Positions 34,832 through 44,574 of a DNA stretch of 64,000 nt are shown here, one piece after another. Both the position numbers and the translations under genes were made by a program. Each line of letters starts with the position of its first letter. Position 1 is the first letter of the stretch. A model generated the notes under the pieces. The model saw nothing but the letters and a program-made list of their open reading frames with translations. It was not told where the DNA came from and did no database searches. Origin of the DNA: Blasia pusilla (lineage: Eukaryota > Marchantiophyta > Marchantiopsida > Blasiales); assembly GCA_050084515.1 (NCBI GenBank), contig CM114272.1, positions 32,798,001-32,862,000 of the forward strand, read 5' to 3'.

Positions 34832-35353
34832 TTGGCGATGGGATACAGATTCAGCAGGCAGGCATCCTTAGTGTCTTTCTCAACGTACTTGCTGCTTTAT
34901 GGCCAAGAGCCAGATTTACCTATGGCCATTCGTCGAGATGTTGGTGAGGTGTTGAACCTTGATGACCCTGATGTATGGATGAGAGCATGTTCACAGAGGG
35001 TTGAGTTGTTCCGAAGAGTGATGCCCATGGCGTTTGAGAACTTGGCGATTGCGCAGCATCGAGGTACATTAAGGTATACGACTATTTGGGGGAGTGGTTA
35101 TCGACCTACTATCCGGAGGTTTCATCAGGAAGACTATGTCTACTTGCAGCAAACAACACCCATGACGTTGGATATGACTACAGGGCGCACCATCTTGAAA
35201 GTGCGTAAGGTTTTTCCATTAGGTGTTCTCTTATTGGAGGGACGTGATGGTATGGTTTGGAAGGACCATGTGCGTAACTGTGCGCCATGTCACCTTCCGG
35301 ACATTGACGGTACTGTTGATCCGAGCTTAGCAGTAGTTCCAACAAGCTTGCGA
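34832..35353 (+). pseudogene. Integrase C-terminal, GPY/F-like region of D1
   Basis: Open frame that continues into the PHD finger. Shared with D3 along its length: MGYRFSRQASL at the start, then YVYLQQ, GRTILKVRKVFPLGVLLLEG and WKDHVRNCAPCHLP. The strand-rich middle resembles the GPY/F module of gypsy integrases, which binds DNA non-specifically. Confidence 0.7.
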
Positions 35354-35491
35354 TGTATGTTGTGTGATTCAGCCCGTGGTGCAGCCACTATACTAGTGTG
35401 TGATGGATGTTCGAGAGGATGGCATATGGCATGCTTGACGCCACCTCACTAGGGTTCCTCAGGATGATGGATGTGTCCCAGATGTACATAG
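35354..35491 (+). pseudogene. PHD finger at the polyprotein C-terminus of D1
   Basis: In frame with the integrase tail. Spacing is Cys-x2-Cys-x11-Cys-x2-Cys-x4-His-x2-Cys-x13-Cys-x2-Cys, with the segment CDGCSRGWHMAC and the final WMCPRC, a canonical C4HC3 PHD zinc finger including the Trp two residues before the seventh ligand. Two stops (35450, 35465) fall in the loop before the last Cys pair. The natural stop follows Thr at 35489-35491, as in D3. PHD fingers read histone H3 tails, so the domain may take the place of a chromodomain in targeting integration. Confidence 0.85.
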
Positions 35492-35673
35492 AGTAGGTAG
35501 TTCTATATTTTGATATGTGTCTCTTACATGGATGACAAGAAGGTGACTAACGATGGGGCCACATGAGCACCCGACCTTCTTGCTCTTAGCGTCCAAGAGA
35601 TGTATGTCATGGTAGGTAGGGATAGATGGCTATCTGGAGTTAGATGGACCTAACCACCAACTAGGGGTGCGAT

Positions 35674-36481
35674 TGGAGATATTTTGGTACTTCTTGTCTC
35701 GTTGTTTGGATGCCATGAGTTAGCATGAGATCGTGCATGTTTGTGTGTATGTTTGGTGACAGCGATGTATGTTGTGTAGCGATGTGTATGCACACGACCA
35801 TTGTCACATCTTTTAGGATTGATCGCTGAAATGTAGTAGAGCGCCTTCACGAGTAGTGGAGGACAGGCTCAGAGGTCAAGGATGACCTGCTCAAGCCCGG
35901 GGAAACCTAAGAGAGCAGGTTTCCCCTTCGTTTCGGCTCATTTGGAGCCATATTGAGGAACTTGCTATTTTAGGTAAAGACCATTTTGAGTATATGGTAA
36001 ACTTTCTATTTTTTTTAAGTGGCCATTGACCTCCTACATGAGGTAAAGAGCCAAGGAGGTGATTTGGGAGCATAGGTTACCATGGAGAGAGCTTGGGAAG
36101 GTAGGAGATATACCTCAAGTAGAGAGAGCTTGGGAGAGGGTAGGGGATATACCTCAAGTAGAGAGAGCTTGAGAGCTCATTCTCTCTTTATTGAACCTCT
36201 TGGCATGAAGGGGCGGAGCTATGGTCTTGCTTGCCTTGTGTGTGTAACCCAAGCCTCTCATTAGGAGAGTGGGTTTGGTTTGACATTGAGAGAGACATGT
36301 GAGAGTGCACACATTTGAGAGCTATGGTATTGAGAGAGATTGGATCTTGATTTAATTGGAGATATTTTGGTACTTCTTGTCTCGTTGTTTGGATGCCATG
36401 AGTTAGCATGGGATCATGCATGTTCGTGTGTGTATTCGGTGACAGCGATGTATGTTGTGCAACAATGTGTATGCGCATGAC
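35674..36481 (+). repeat. D1 LTR-like unit with terminal 125-bp direct repeats
   Basis: The unit starts TGGAGATATTTTGGTAC after a worn PPT. The first 126 bases are repeated at 36357-36481 with about ten differences. Both copies contain GGTGACAGCGATGTATGTTG. D3 has the same design. A shorter tandem repeat of 37-39 bp lies inside (36085-36170, GAGAGAGCTTGGGA). At 36482 the sequence passes directly into the gag-pol remnant of D2. Confidence 0.65.
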
Positions 36482-36601
36482 ACCTCTCAGAAACCTATGA
36501 ACTTACCGTCGCTCTTTTCCTATCAACTTGAGACCTATCACAGGCTCCCAAGTCTCCATCGTGACCTCACTTGGAGAGGACGTAACCTCGGGCTTTGGTT
36601 G

Positions 36602-37336
36602 CTATGTAGCAATCCTAGCCACCTCTACAACAGCCACTCCACTCTGACCTCCTATACCATGCTCCACATCCAAAAAATGAACATGTACTGCTCTGGCCGC
36701 CTTCACACTCTTCGCTCGAAAGACGTCCCAGGAAGTCCATGGGTGCGTATCTCTCCTCGTCCCGCCCCCAGCCAATGCATGTACAGACACTGTAGGCAAT
36801 GCTCCAACTCGTGGATATGACGGCATGGATAACACTCGCATCCATCTCTGCTCAGCCATACCTAGGCTGACTATCCATGTGAGACAGTTGAGGTCCATTG
36901 CCTGCCCCAACACCTGTCTCCGTGATGCCTCAATCATACCTCGGACCACCGTAGTACCCGTAGCGAACCCCATGGCGTGCTCACGCTCATCGGCCATAGG
37001 CTCCTCCAATGCTCGGGTCACCTCATCCCAAATCATGCCTGGCCCTCCTTGACGAAAGGCATGGGATGTTGGGAAGCTCACCAACGTAGCTAAGGCTACC
37101 CAAAACTCCCCCACCCTATTGGCTATCGCCAACGGTGGTCTATCATCCCGCGTCACCAGCTGAGATCGATGCCCTGAGCCCAAAATAGCATCCACTGTGA
37201 GATGTGGTGCTCTTTGAACTCCATCGTATGCTTGACTCAGTACCTCTGATGGTATCAGGTTCGTCCACCACAACCGTGGCACAAGTGTCTCCCAACAATG
37301 GCACGTTCTCCAAAATGTACGTCAGAGAACATGTCT
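36602..37336 (-). pseudogene. Methyltransferase-like module of D2
   Basis: YILENVPLLGD with ENV at 37310-37302 (motif VI). After an internal loss of about 30 residues and a frameshift comes PRLWWTNLIP (motif VIII end). The rest is one open frame to 36602: DDRPPLAIANRVG, TLVSFPTSHAF (motif IX position), EREHAMGFATGTT, and GQAMDLNCLTWIVSLGM (motif X). Similar to D1 over the shared part. Motifs I and IV are not found: the protease linker (near 37370) runs almost directly into ENV, so they were deleted in this copy. Confidence 0.72.
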
Positions 37337-37401
37337 GACTCTCTTGCAAGTGTCGCACTAACACTGCTTGTGAAAGCTGCCAACGTGGTCACAGACTCGT
37401 C

Positions 37402-38466
37402 TCATGATCGACCACCTCCTCTCGCAAACTCCACAAGTAGATGACTCATCCGCCCGTCACCTGATCGCCACATTGGCCGATAAGCGACGGTCTCCTCCCA
37501 GAAGTCAAGGATGAATCCTAGGGGATATAGCACTGTACTCCCCACCAACACATCGTAACGACTCAGCCGGTGTCGTAATCGTACGTGTGCGCACCATAGC
37601 ACTATCCGCCACATGCTATGGCTGGACTCAGACAAATTTCTCCTCTCTAGTCATATACTGCGTGGGTGACACGCCCCTAATCGAGGTTGTATCTGGAAGG
37701 GACAAGGCTCAATGTCGGCCTTCCGTAACCCCAACGCTAAACACGCCGCCTTCCCTAACATCAAGGGCTGCGCTCCCGAATCAAGTAGGATGCGCTGCAG
37801 GTGGTACACTATCCCCGTCGGACTAACCAAGAAAATTACTCCAACTCGGTTATCCAATAACACTACGTCAGGTGTCACCACTGCTCGCTCTATGCCCGGT
37901 CGAGCTAGCATATCTACCAACTTTGCCGCCGCCGCATGCCATGACTCTGTGGGGGACGTCCCAAGCACCTGCTCCGAGGGCAATTCCACCACTTTCTCAA
38001 CTACCTCTCGACGAGAGGCAATCACCTCTTCACGCTCACACAATGTGGTAGCCAGTCGGAACACCTCAGCTGGTCCGACTCCCAATGTCGCCAACTCTAT
38101 GGCGGAAAATAGCGGAGCGTGGCTCACTCTGGTGGCCACCTCCAACACTATGGTCGACACTGACTCCACTCCAACTCCTTGTGACATTGACGCACCTACG
38201 TGACCTGTAGGCACCGTTGGTTTTCGAGGCACCATCGATGGTGTGTGTAGTGCCTCAGAAAATTTAAATGACTGTGGAACCCTGGCCTGCCGCCCATCGG
38301 TCCCCTCCGATGGATCAATCTCAACTCCACCTCTCGATGGCTCATTGCCTCTTGCAACACCCCGAGTCACCACTGCAGCAGCCTCAACCTGAGCCGCACT
38401 ATACATAAACCCCATACTAGCGAGATCCTCACCCGGGTCAAGGTAAGAGGTAGGAGCTTGAGCCAC
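37402..38466 (-). pseudogene. Protease region of D2
   Basis: A 271-residue open frame (37651-38466) leads from the gag tail into a retropepsin-like domain with RILLDSGAQPLMLGKAACLA, including the intact DSGA active site. The next piece (37402-37635) gives the C-terminal part (YDVLVGSTVLYPLGF). The long stretch between zinc knuckles and protease (about 190 residues) has no recognised domain. Confidence 0.75.
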
Positions 38467-38599
38467 ACTAGCTACTCACGGCTCCGTGCCTTCCCTGAGC
38501 TGCATCATCGTCATGGCAGCAATCCTCTGCTCCAACTGATCGATGCACGAGAGAAGCGCCGTCTCTGGTGCTCCCGCTCCATCTCCTCTGGCTGGTGGT

Positions 38600-39835
38600 G
38601 GTCCTCTACCACCACGTCCAGGAAAAACTCCTTGACCTACTCCAGGACGACCGCCCCCATGCCCTTGGCCTACCTCTGGACGTACCTCTTGACAAAGGTC
38701 AAAACATCTATCGCTTGTGTGACCATATCTGTGGCAATAGTCACACTAGAACGATGGTGGGGCCATCCTTTGTGGCTCCTGAGCAATCGGAGGTGCTCGT
38801 GGTCCTCTCCCATGTTGTGGGCAATCTCTCTGCCTATGGGCCCCTCCACACGTCCAACAAGACAACATCGGTCCTTGATGGGCAACATATGTAGGTACGG
38901 GTTGTTGCCTCATAGGCTCACGGTACCTGCCCTGCTCTCTCGGCACACATGCCCATTCCCGTGGTATTGGTGCTCGCTGTGGCACTTGTGGGGTCACCGT
39001 CGCTTGTGGACCTGTCGACTCTCAAGAAAATCCAGCGGTCACTACTTGCTCCTCACTCATGTTGAGCTCAATATGCTCAGACAACTCGAAGACCACCTTC
39101 AATGTGGGCTTCGTTGTGTGAATCAGTATTGCATCTCAAACTCTCCTCCATAGTTCGCGGTCTAGAACCCCGTACCAATATTGGAATGACAGCAACTCAG
39201 TCACTTCATAAGTAGCGATGATCAACCTCCTCATACGCGTGAATGCCTCTCTCAGACTCTCACCCGATCGTCGTTGAAAATCCTATAAACTCTTCAGCTT
39301 ATCGGTGCGTACGCCCTGGTAGTTCTTCCCTAACTATCATAAGAACTCCACTGTGGGACTAAAGCTAGGTAGCCCTCTACCACCAGAGGTCTCCGCCACA
39401 TCACTTGATCCACAGCCCTCCTCTCCATCTAGTCTCCAGACTGATGGTGTGGGTCTCTCTCCTCTCACGATCCCATCATATACCTCGCGACCACTAGTGG
39501 ACACATACCCTGGAGCCCAATACATCCTCCAGGCATCGATCTCTACTGAATATAGTGATCAAAACTCTATGTAATCATCCATCGGAGGATCCTCCAAATG
39601 CTGGAACAACCCCTTCCATGCCATGAAAGGGTTGAACCGTGTCGGGGTTTGTATCTCGTGGAAATCGCACCATGTGTCGAACTCCTGGATGAAGTTGAGG
39701 TAGCTCCTCACTCGTAACCCCTCGGTATCTCACTCCACTCCGTGTCACACCACTACTACTGCTCGCACTACCCCGTTCTTCTAACCCGGGAAGAATGCCA
39801 TGATGACAACCCTGTCTCACCCACTCAAGCACTCA
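38600..39835 (-). pseudogene. gag with two CCHC knuckles, D2
   Basis: The start region is at 39575-39832 and the capsid core near 39060-39300 in a broken frame (GESLREAFTRMRRLI, then YWYGVLDRELWRRVRDA). The first knuckle is CWTCGGAHRQRDC near 38830 and the second, after a stop, CDYCHRYGHTSDRC near 38710-38755. A Gly/Arg-rich stretch follows. Gag with two knuckles binds the element's RNA. Confidence 0.75.
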
Positions 39836-41793
39836 GACTCACCAAGAGTCTCCCACACTCCTCAGAAGCTCACCGACGCTAATGGTAATCCCGTGATGAC
39901 ACACCCGGCCTCACACACACTTAACACTCAGGCTCACCATGAGCCTCCTAACTAACTCACCTAACACACTGACACTCTCGGGTCATACACGTGACCCCTA
40001 CTCGGAAACTGCCGTATATCCACATACATGCATGGAGACTACACTCGTCACCATTGCTAGACCCATCTAGCCCCAGCAACTACCCGACATCCAACACTCT
40101 CAATCACATAAGATAAGTGCAGGAAAAGAGACTCGATTGGGTAACTTGATCACGCCCTCCAACCTACGGCACCATCAACACTCACTCCTCCATGTGATAT
40201 GACAACCTCCGCAGCCCGACACTCTCCTCGAACAACACGTCGGACCTCCCATCAACATCAGCGTGTATGTCTCCTCGCAAATCCCAGCCCAGCATGAAAA
40301 ACATCACCGCCTGAAAAATCTCTCCGCGCACCCCCAGACGCGCTTCGCAACTTCGACTCAACCATGTCAGCCCGTCTATCACGTCACCCGCGCCTATACC
40401 ACGTCGCCCTTCTACATCTTCCATGCCTACTACGTCTGCTCCACTGACCACATCGGAAAAATGACAACCACGCCACTCCCAACCACGTAGAGGGGTCGCG
40501 ACCGAGGGCCGCGGCTCTGCGGCGCGGAGGGGAGGGGGGAAAGTAAATGCGGGGGGAAGGGGGGGGGTAAATGCAGGGGGGGAAGGGTCACAGCCAAGGG
40601 CCGCATCTCGCCGCCCTCGGCTCCGCCCGCCTCCGGCCCGATTCGTGCTCCTCTAACCTAACCGTAGCTTCATCTTCGCCACCTTTACTAGACAGCCCCC
40701 CGGTGGCTTCAAGACCCAAACCCAACCCTCCCTATTTCCCATCTCTCGCCACTCACCGGTCGGCCGCACACTCGTGAACCCTCGCCGCTACACGCTCGGC
40801 TACACTCTCGTGCTCTCTCTTGACAATCTGCACGTGTGGAATCTACAAAAAAATGGACAGCGCTTCCGCGTACGGCCTTCTGAACAGAAAAATGACCAAA
40901 GCCTACAACACACGCATCTCCACGGGCTCCCAACCGAGCCAACTCGCTTGCCTACCTGCAAACAACGAATTCCCACCAGCCCCCTAACATCTTTCTCATG
41001 TAAAAATAAAGAGTAGTAAAAACGGCACACCCGGCCTAAAAGTCCACTCCTCAATGTACATTGGCATATTGAGCCTTGTCCACCCTGTGCTATCAAGGAA
41101 TCCAAATGCTAGCACCTAGTCCTAACTCACACACACGAGCAAGAATGGTACTCCAACGGCCCAACATGAGAAAGATGGCTTAGGAAAACCATCTTCCTCC
41201 CTTATATAGGCTTGGGAAGAGCCATAAAGCTCTTCCTCTAAACATAGCTATCCTCCTAGTAACCTGCACGCACATGTTACCAAGGGCGGGTGACCTGCTC
41301 AACAAGTCACACATTTGTGAAAGACCTCAATAGGAAAGTTGTTAGAAATGATGTTCCTGAAACAACGAATCTATCCTCAACCTCATCCGACACCTTGTGA
41401 CAAAGTTACACTCAAGACTGTCCGCTGGCTCCTATGCCCTATCCACGATAGATCTCGGCCTATTGGCTACTCAGATGTGACAGATGTGCCATTCCCCTCA
41501 CCTTTACCTTCGCGTCTAACTACGGGCTCTGCCATTCCCCTTACTTCTGCCTTTGCATCCTGGCTCCGCAACCATCTCTCCATGATGCTCGTGCGCTCCT
41601 TGTGCTGGTACTCAAGGGCTCTTTGCATTGTCTTTCGTCTCTTTGCCCTGCCCTGCTCATGCTCTATTTGAGATGTTCTCATTGCCCTAGAGAAATTTCC
41701 AGGTGTGTGCGTGCTCTGTTTGTGTTGCCCTCAAGACGTGCTTGAGAAAGGTCTTCGTGTTTGCAAGTGCAATCCTATAGCCATGGCTTCAAC
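39836..41793. other. Putative leader of D2 with a G-rich tract; no gene
   Basis: Runs upstream of D2 gag on the minus strand. It contains a GC-rich block with long G runs (40500-40600) and a TATA-like CTATATAAGG on the minus strand near 41200 that could be an LTR promoter. A 71-residue charged frame (41467-41682, minus) has no known family. Assignment to D2 is inference. Confidence 0.4.
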
Positions 41794-42822
41794 TGTCGCG
41801 ACCCTCATAACCAAACGAACACCAAATAGGCGCCAAGCGGAACATCAGAATTCAAGTGGACTCACGCTGCGATGATTGCGCTTTGGAGAGGCTTTTGGAA
41901 GGTCCCTTGGAAAAGTCCAAGAGAGAAACGCGGAACAGAGTTGTGCCTTTCATGTGTTAGTGGTCCAACCAGGAAACCTAGACCAAACGCAAACCAAGAT
42001 TTGAGATGAGTTGAGTCTTGGAAGGTTGGTTGCCAAAGAGGTGAGAACCAGTTTTGGAACACGACTAGCGTTTGGAGAATTTAACTTTGTTTTGGACCAT
42101 AACGTTTAGCCCCAAGATGCATTCAAGAAAAATTAATGGCATGTTGGAAAAATTATCTTGAGATGCTTGCAACGCACCAAAGATCTTAGCAAACGCATAA
42201 GTACATGCTGAGATATTGGGCCAAACACAATTGTGAAAGCAATCGGGTTGAGGGCCAATTTGAGATGCCTGACTGTCTTTCCCTAAAGTTAGGGGGGCCC
42301 CAGAGATCCCAAAAATTACTAGTAAGGGGGAGTCTCTCCAAGGATTCTCAGAACACGAACCCCACTTTGAGCACCAAACGGCGTCTCAAGGGCACGGGAT
42401 GGAACACGAGTTTGGCGTTAGAATTCGAAACCCAAACCTGATCTAAGGGAGTGGTCTTTGTACATCACACTTAGATTCCTACCCGTGATTCATTTTGTGT
42501 GAGTCTCGGTTAGGGACTCATTGGATGTCCATTGGACAGTTGGAACCGCTAGGTGCAAAATGCCGTTTGAGGTTCTTGAACCGACCAGAAAGTCTGTCCC
42601 AAGTCTTTCGAGACTTGCTTGTGTTGTAAACCGCGAAACTAGGAAGATTGAGCTTGATGAGAGGCCAAGTCGAGGACTCGGTAAGTTAGAACCGTTGATT
42701 GATCCAGACCCGACTAACGTGAGTGCGTATTTGGATGCAAATCAGCGTTGAGAGTGTGACCTACTGAATGCACGCTTCTGCAACAACAAAGATTAACGTT
42801 CAAGGAGAGTAGGCGCATGACA
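41794..42822 (+). repeat. Solo LTR of family B
   Basis: 1029 bp from TGTCGCGACCCTCATAACC to GGCGCATGACA. Flanks are TCAAC (41789-41793) and TCAAT (42823-42827), a target duplication with one change. No internal region is present, so this is a solo LTR left by LTR-LTR recombination. Closely similar to the LTR of element E. Confidence 0.88.
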
Positions 42823-43844
42823 TCAATGCTCATCAATAGGCCCAAGATCCGGATCATCTCCTTTCTCCGTGGCAAGGCTCGCGCTAATCCAAACTTTTTC
42901 CGTGCGGCTTGTCTATCCGTGAATGGTAGTGACGTTGCCTTGCGGCCGCGAGCACCGAGAAAGAGTAGCTCCGCGCTCTCTTACATCCCTGCTCCACCTA
43001 GTTTGGCTGCCTTTGCAGACGCCCTAGAGAGCACCCGGTCTACTTTTGAATTTCCCTCTCGAGCTCCTCCGCTCTGCATTTCCCAATTCTAGTTTCCCTC
43101 TCGAGCGCGTCCGCTCCGCTCTTCTCCCTATTTCTCAACTCTCTGTTCCCACATTTTCTATCCTTTACTTGCATTGAATAAGGGGTAGAGTTTCAAGGGC
43201 GCACATAATTGTAGGGCTCCAACTGCAACTTTTGCTTCCATGCCACTCGTAGCGACCGAACACTCTCAAAACGCGTTCTGGAGCAGGACTTGGCGCCGTG
43301 GCGCCTATTGCGCAGAGGGCAAGGAGGGAAGAATATTGGGGTGACTTAACTAGCATAGTCATAGTGCGTTGATTGTCTTGCCTTGACAAGCCTAGAGAAC
43401 CAAGTGCGATTGGGCTTCAGGTTTGTTGCATCTGCTTGCAAAAGCACGGTAATGTATGCCCGAGACATTTGACATGATTCATATATATAGTCTAGAGTTC
43501 TCGAGTTGAGTACTGTTAGGCAAGGAGAGGCCGAGCTAACACTCATACATACATGTCATCTCACAACGCTCATTGCCAAGAAGCTTTCATTCTCAAGTAA
43601 GCTTTACATGTTTGTAGATCGTTATGCTACCTCTGATCTGCGGTGTTGGGTCTTCCCAGCTTCCAAGGCAAAGCACAATCTGGATATTTACTACAACACC
43701 TTTCCCCCTTTTCTCTTTTTGAGGTGACTTCTCCGTTGCCTCGGGATCTGATTTGGGTTTAGTAGGCACATCAAGGTCGGCTGGGGATGGGGATCTCTTA
43801 TGAGATGGTGAGCTACGCTCTTGTGGGTTGGGGTGTGGTGTTTT
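42823..43844. other. Non-coding, GC-richer start, no gene assigned
   Basis: A 91-residue open frame at 42817-43092 is of no recognised family. A short repeat, CCCTCTCGAGC, occurs near 43055 and 43097. Nothing else is recognised. Confidence 0.35.
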
Positions 43845-44351
43845 CTAACGTTTCTTTGCAGATTCTCCCTCGATCGTGCATCCTTTATCAATGCTCCACC
43901 TTCTAAGCTGATATGGGGGAATGCCTTGGACCTCAAATAGGACGTCTTTTGTGGAGCCTTCCCCCTTATTTGGAAAATACCCTTTTTCTGATAACACAAG
44001 GTGTTCTCTAGCGAGGAGGGAATCTTTTATTACATCTTCGAAGCTAGGAGCATGCTCGGGTGTGAGTCTCTCTCCCCAAGCATGACTATTGAGGAAGTGC
44101 AATTTCTTCCACTTACTCAATCGCATACAGTCCTCTTGAGAAATGGGACACCATTTTGAACTCTCCAATGGTTGGAGGTCTTTTGACTTAACACCGTAGT
44201 GCTTTTTTGGTGATGTGATCTTGGATGCACTCTTGCCCTTCCCTTGTGTAGACTTCTTTGTTGTGATTCTCATTGCCATTGTGCTCCGTTCTGTTAGTGG
44301 TTGAGAATGGTTGTAGGGTTGAGATAGTTGTTGGTGCAAAAGGAAGGACAT
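43845..44351 (-). CDS. Hypothetical 168-residue open frame
   Basis: A basic N-terminal part (TTKKSTQGKGKSASKITSPK) is followed by a mixed-composition segment (SKWCPISQEDCMRLSKWKKL, then HAPSFEDVIKDSLLAREHLV). The composition is protein-like and not low-complexity, which argues weakly for former coding. I recognise no domain. It could be a fragment of a transposon gag-like protein or chance. No splice partners were found. Confidence 0.3.
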   Translation of the reverse strand: MSFLLHQQLSQPYNHSQPLTERSTMAMRITTKKSTQGKGKSASKITSPKKHYGVKSKDLQPLESSKWCPISQEDCMRLSKWKKLHFLNSHAWGERLTPEHAPSFEDVIKDSLLAREHLVLSEKGYFPNKGEGSTKDVLFEVQGIPPYQLRRWSIDKGCTIEGESAKKR

Positions 44352-44574
44352 GAGTAGTTTGAGAACTTCTAGAGCTCAAGCTTAACTCAAACCTAGAGGG
44401 GCACTTCAAAGCTGGCATTGTTGGCATATTGGAGTTGCTAGACCAATGCGCGAGGAGATTGCAGGAAGAGAATTTGAACCTAAACCCGAAGACGAAGCTA
44501 TTCAATGATTGGTCGAGCAAGCCGATCGACTCATTCAGTAAAGCTTCACGAATAATACTCTCAATAGTATACAT

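Larger units (their letters stand above)
31862..36481 (+). mobile_element. Element D1: truncated gypsy element with DNA methyltransferase-like and PHD modules
   Basis: Order on the plus strand: methyltransferase-like module (31862-32480), reverse transcriptase (32870-33740), RNase H (33740-34190), integrase (34320-34800), GPY/F-like region (34832-35340), PHD finger (35354-35491), a 3' untranslated stretch, a worn PPT (CTAGGGG near 35661) and an LTR-like unit (35674-36481). The front (LTR, gag, protease, first half of the methyltransferase) is missing. Many stops and a few frameshifts make it dead, but the order is clear. D2 and D3 are relatives. Confidence 0.8.
36482..39835 (-). mobile_element. 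Element D2: gag, protease and methyltransferase part of family D
   Basis: Minus-strand partner of D1 that preserves the front of the element: gag (39835 to about 38600) with two CCHC knuckles, protease (38466-37402) and a shortened methyltransferase-like part (37336-36602). It is truncated at 36482, where D1 would go on to reverse transcriptase. Together D1 and D2 place the methyltransferase between protease and reverse transcriptase. The leader and LTR should lie to the right (39836-41340), but no primer-binding site or clear LTR end was found there. Confidence 0.75.

Noticed and set aside
36085-36170. CRISPR-like repeat-spacer pattern
   Set aside because: Only adjacent tandem units of 37-39 bp, no unique spacers, in a plant retroelement LTR. 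No CRISPR arrays were seen anywhere in the window.
38458-39153. 231-residue plus-strand open frame
   Set aside because: It lies antisense to the D2 gag region with its CCHC knuckles; Ser/Leu/Arg-rich shadow composition and no domain.
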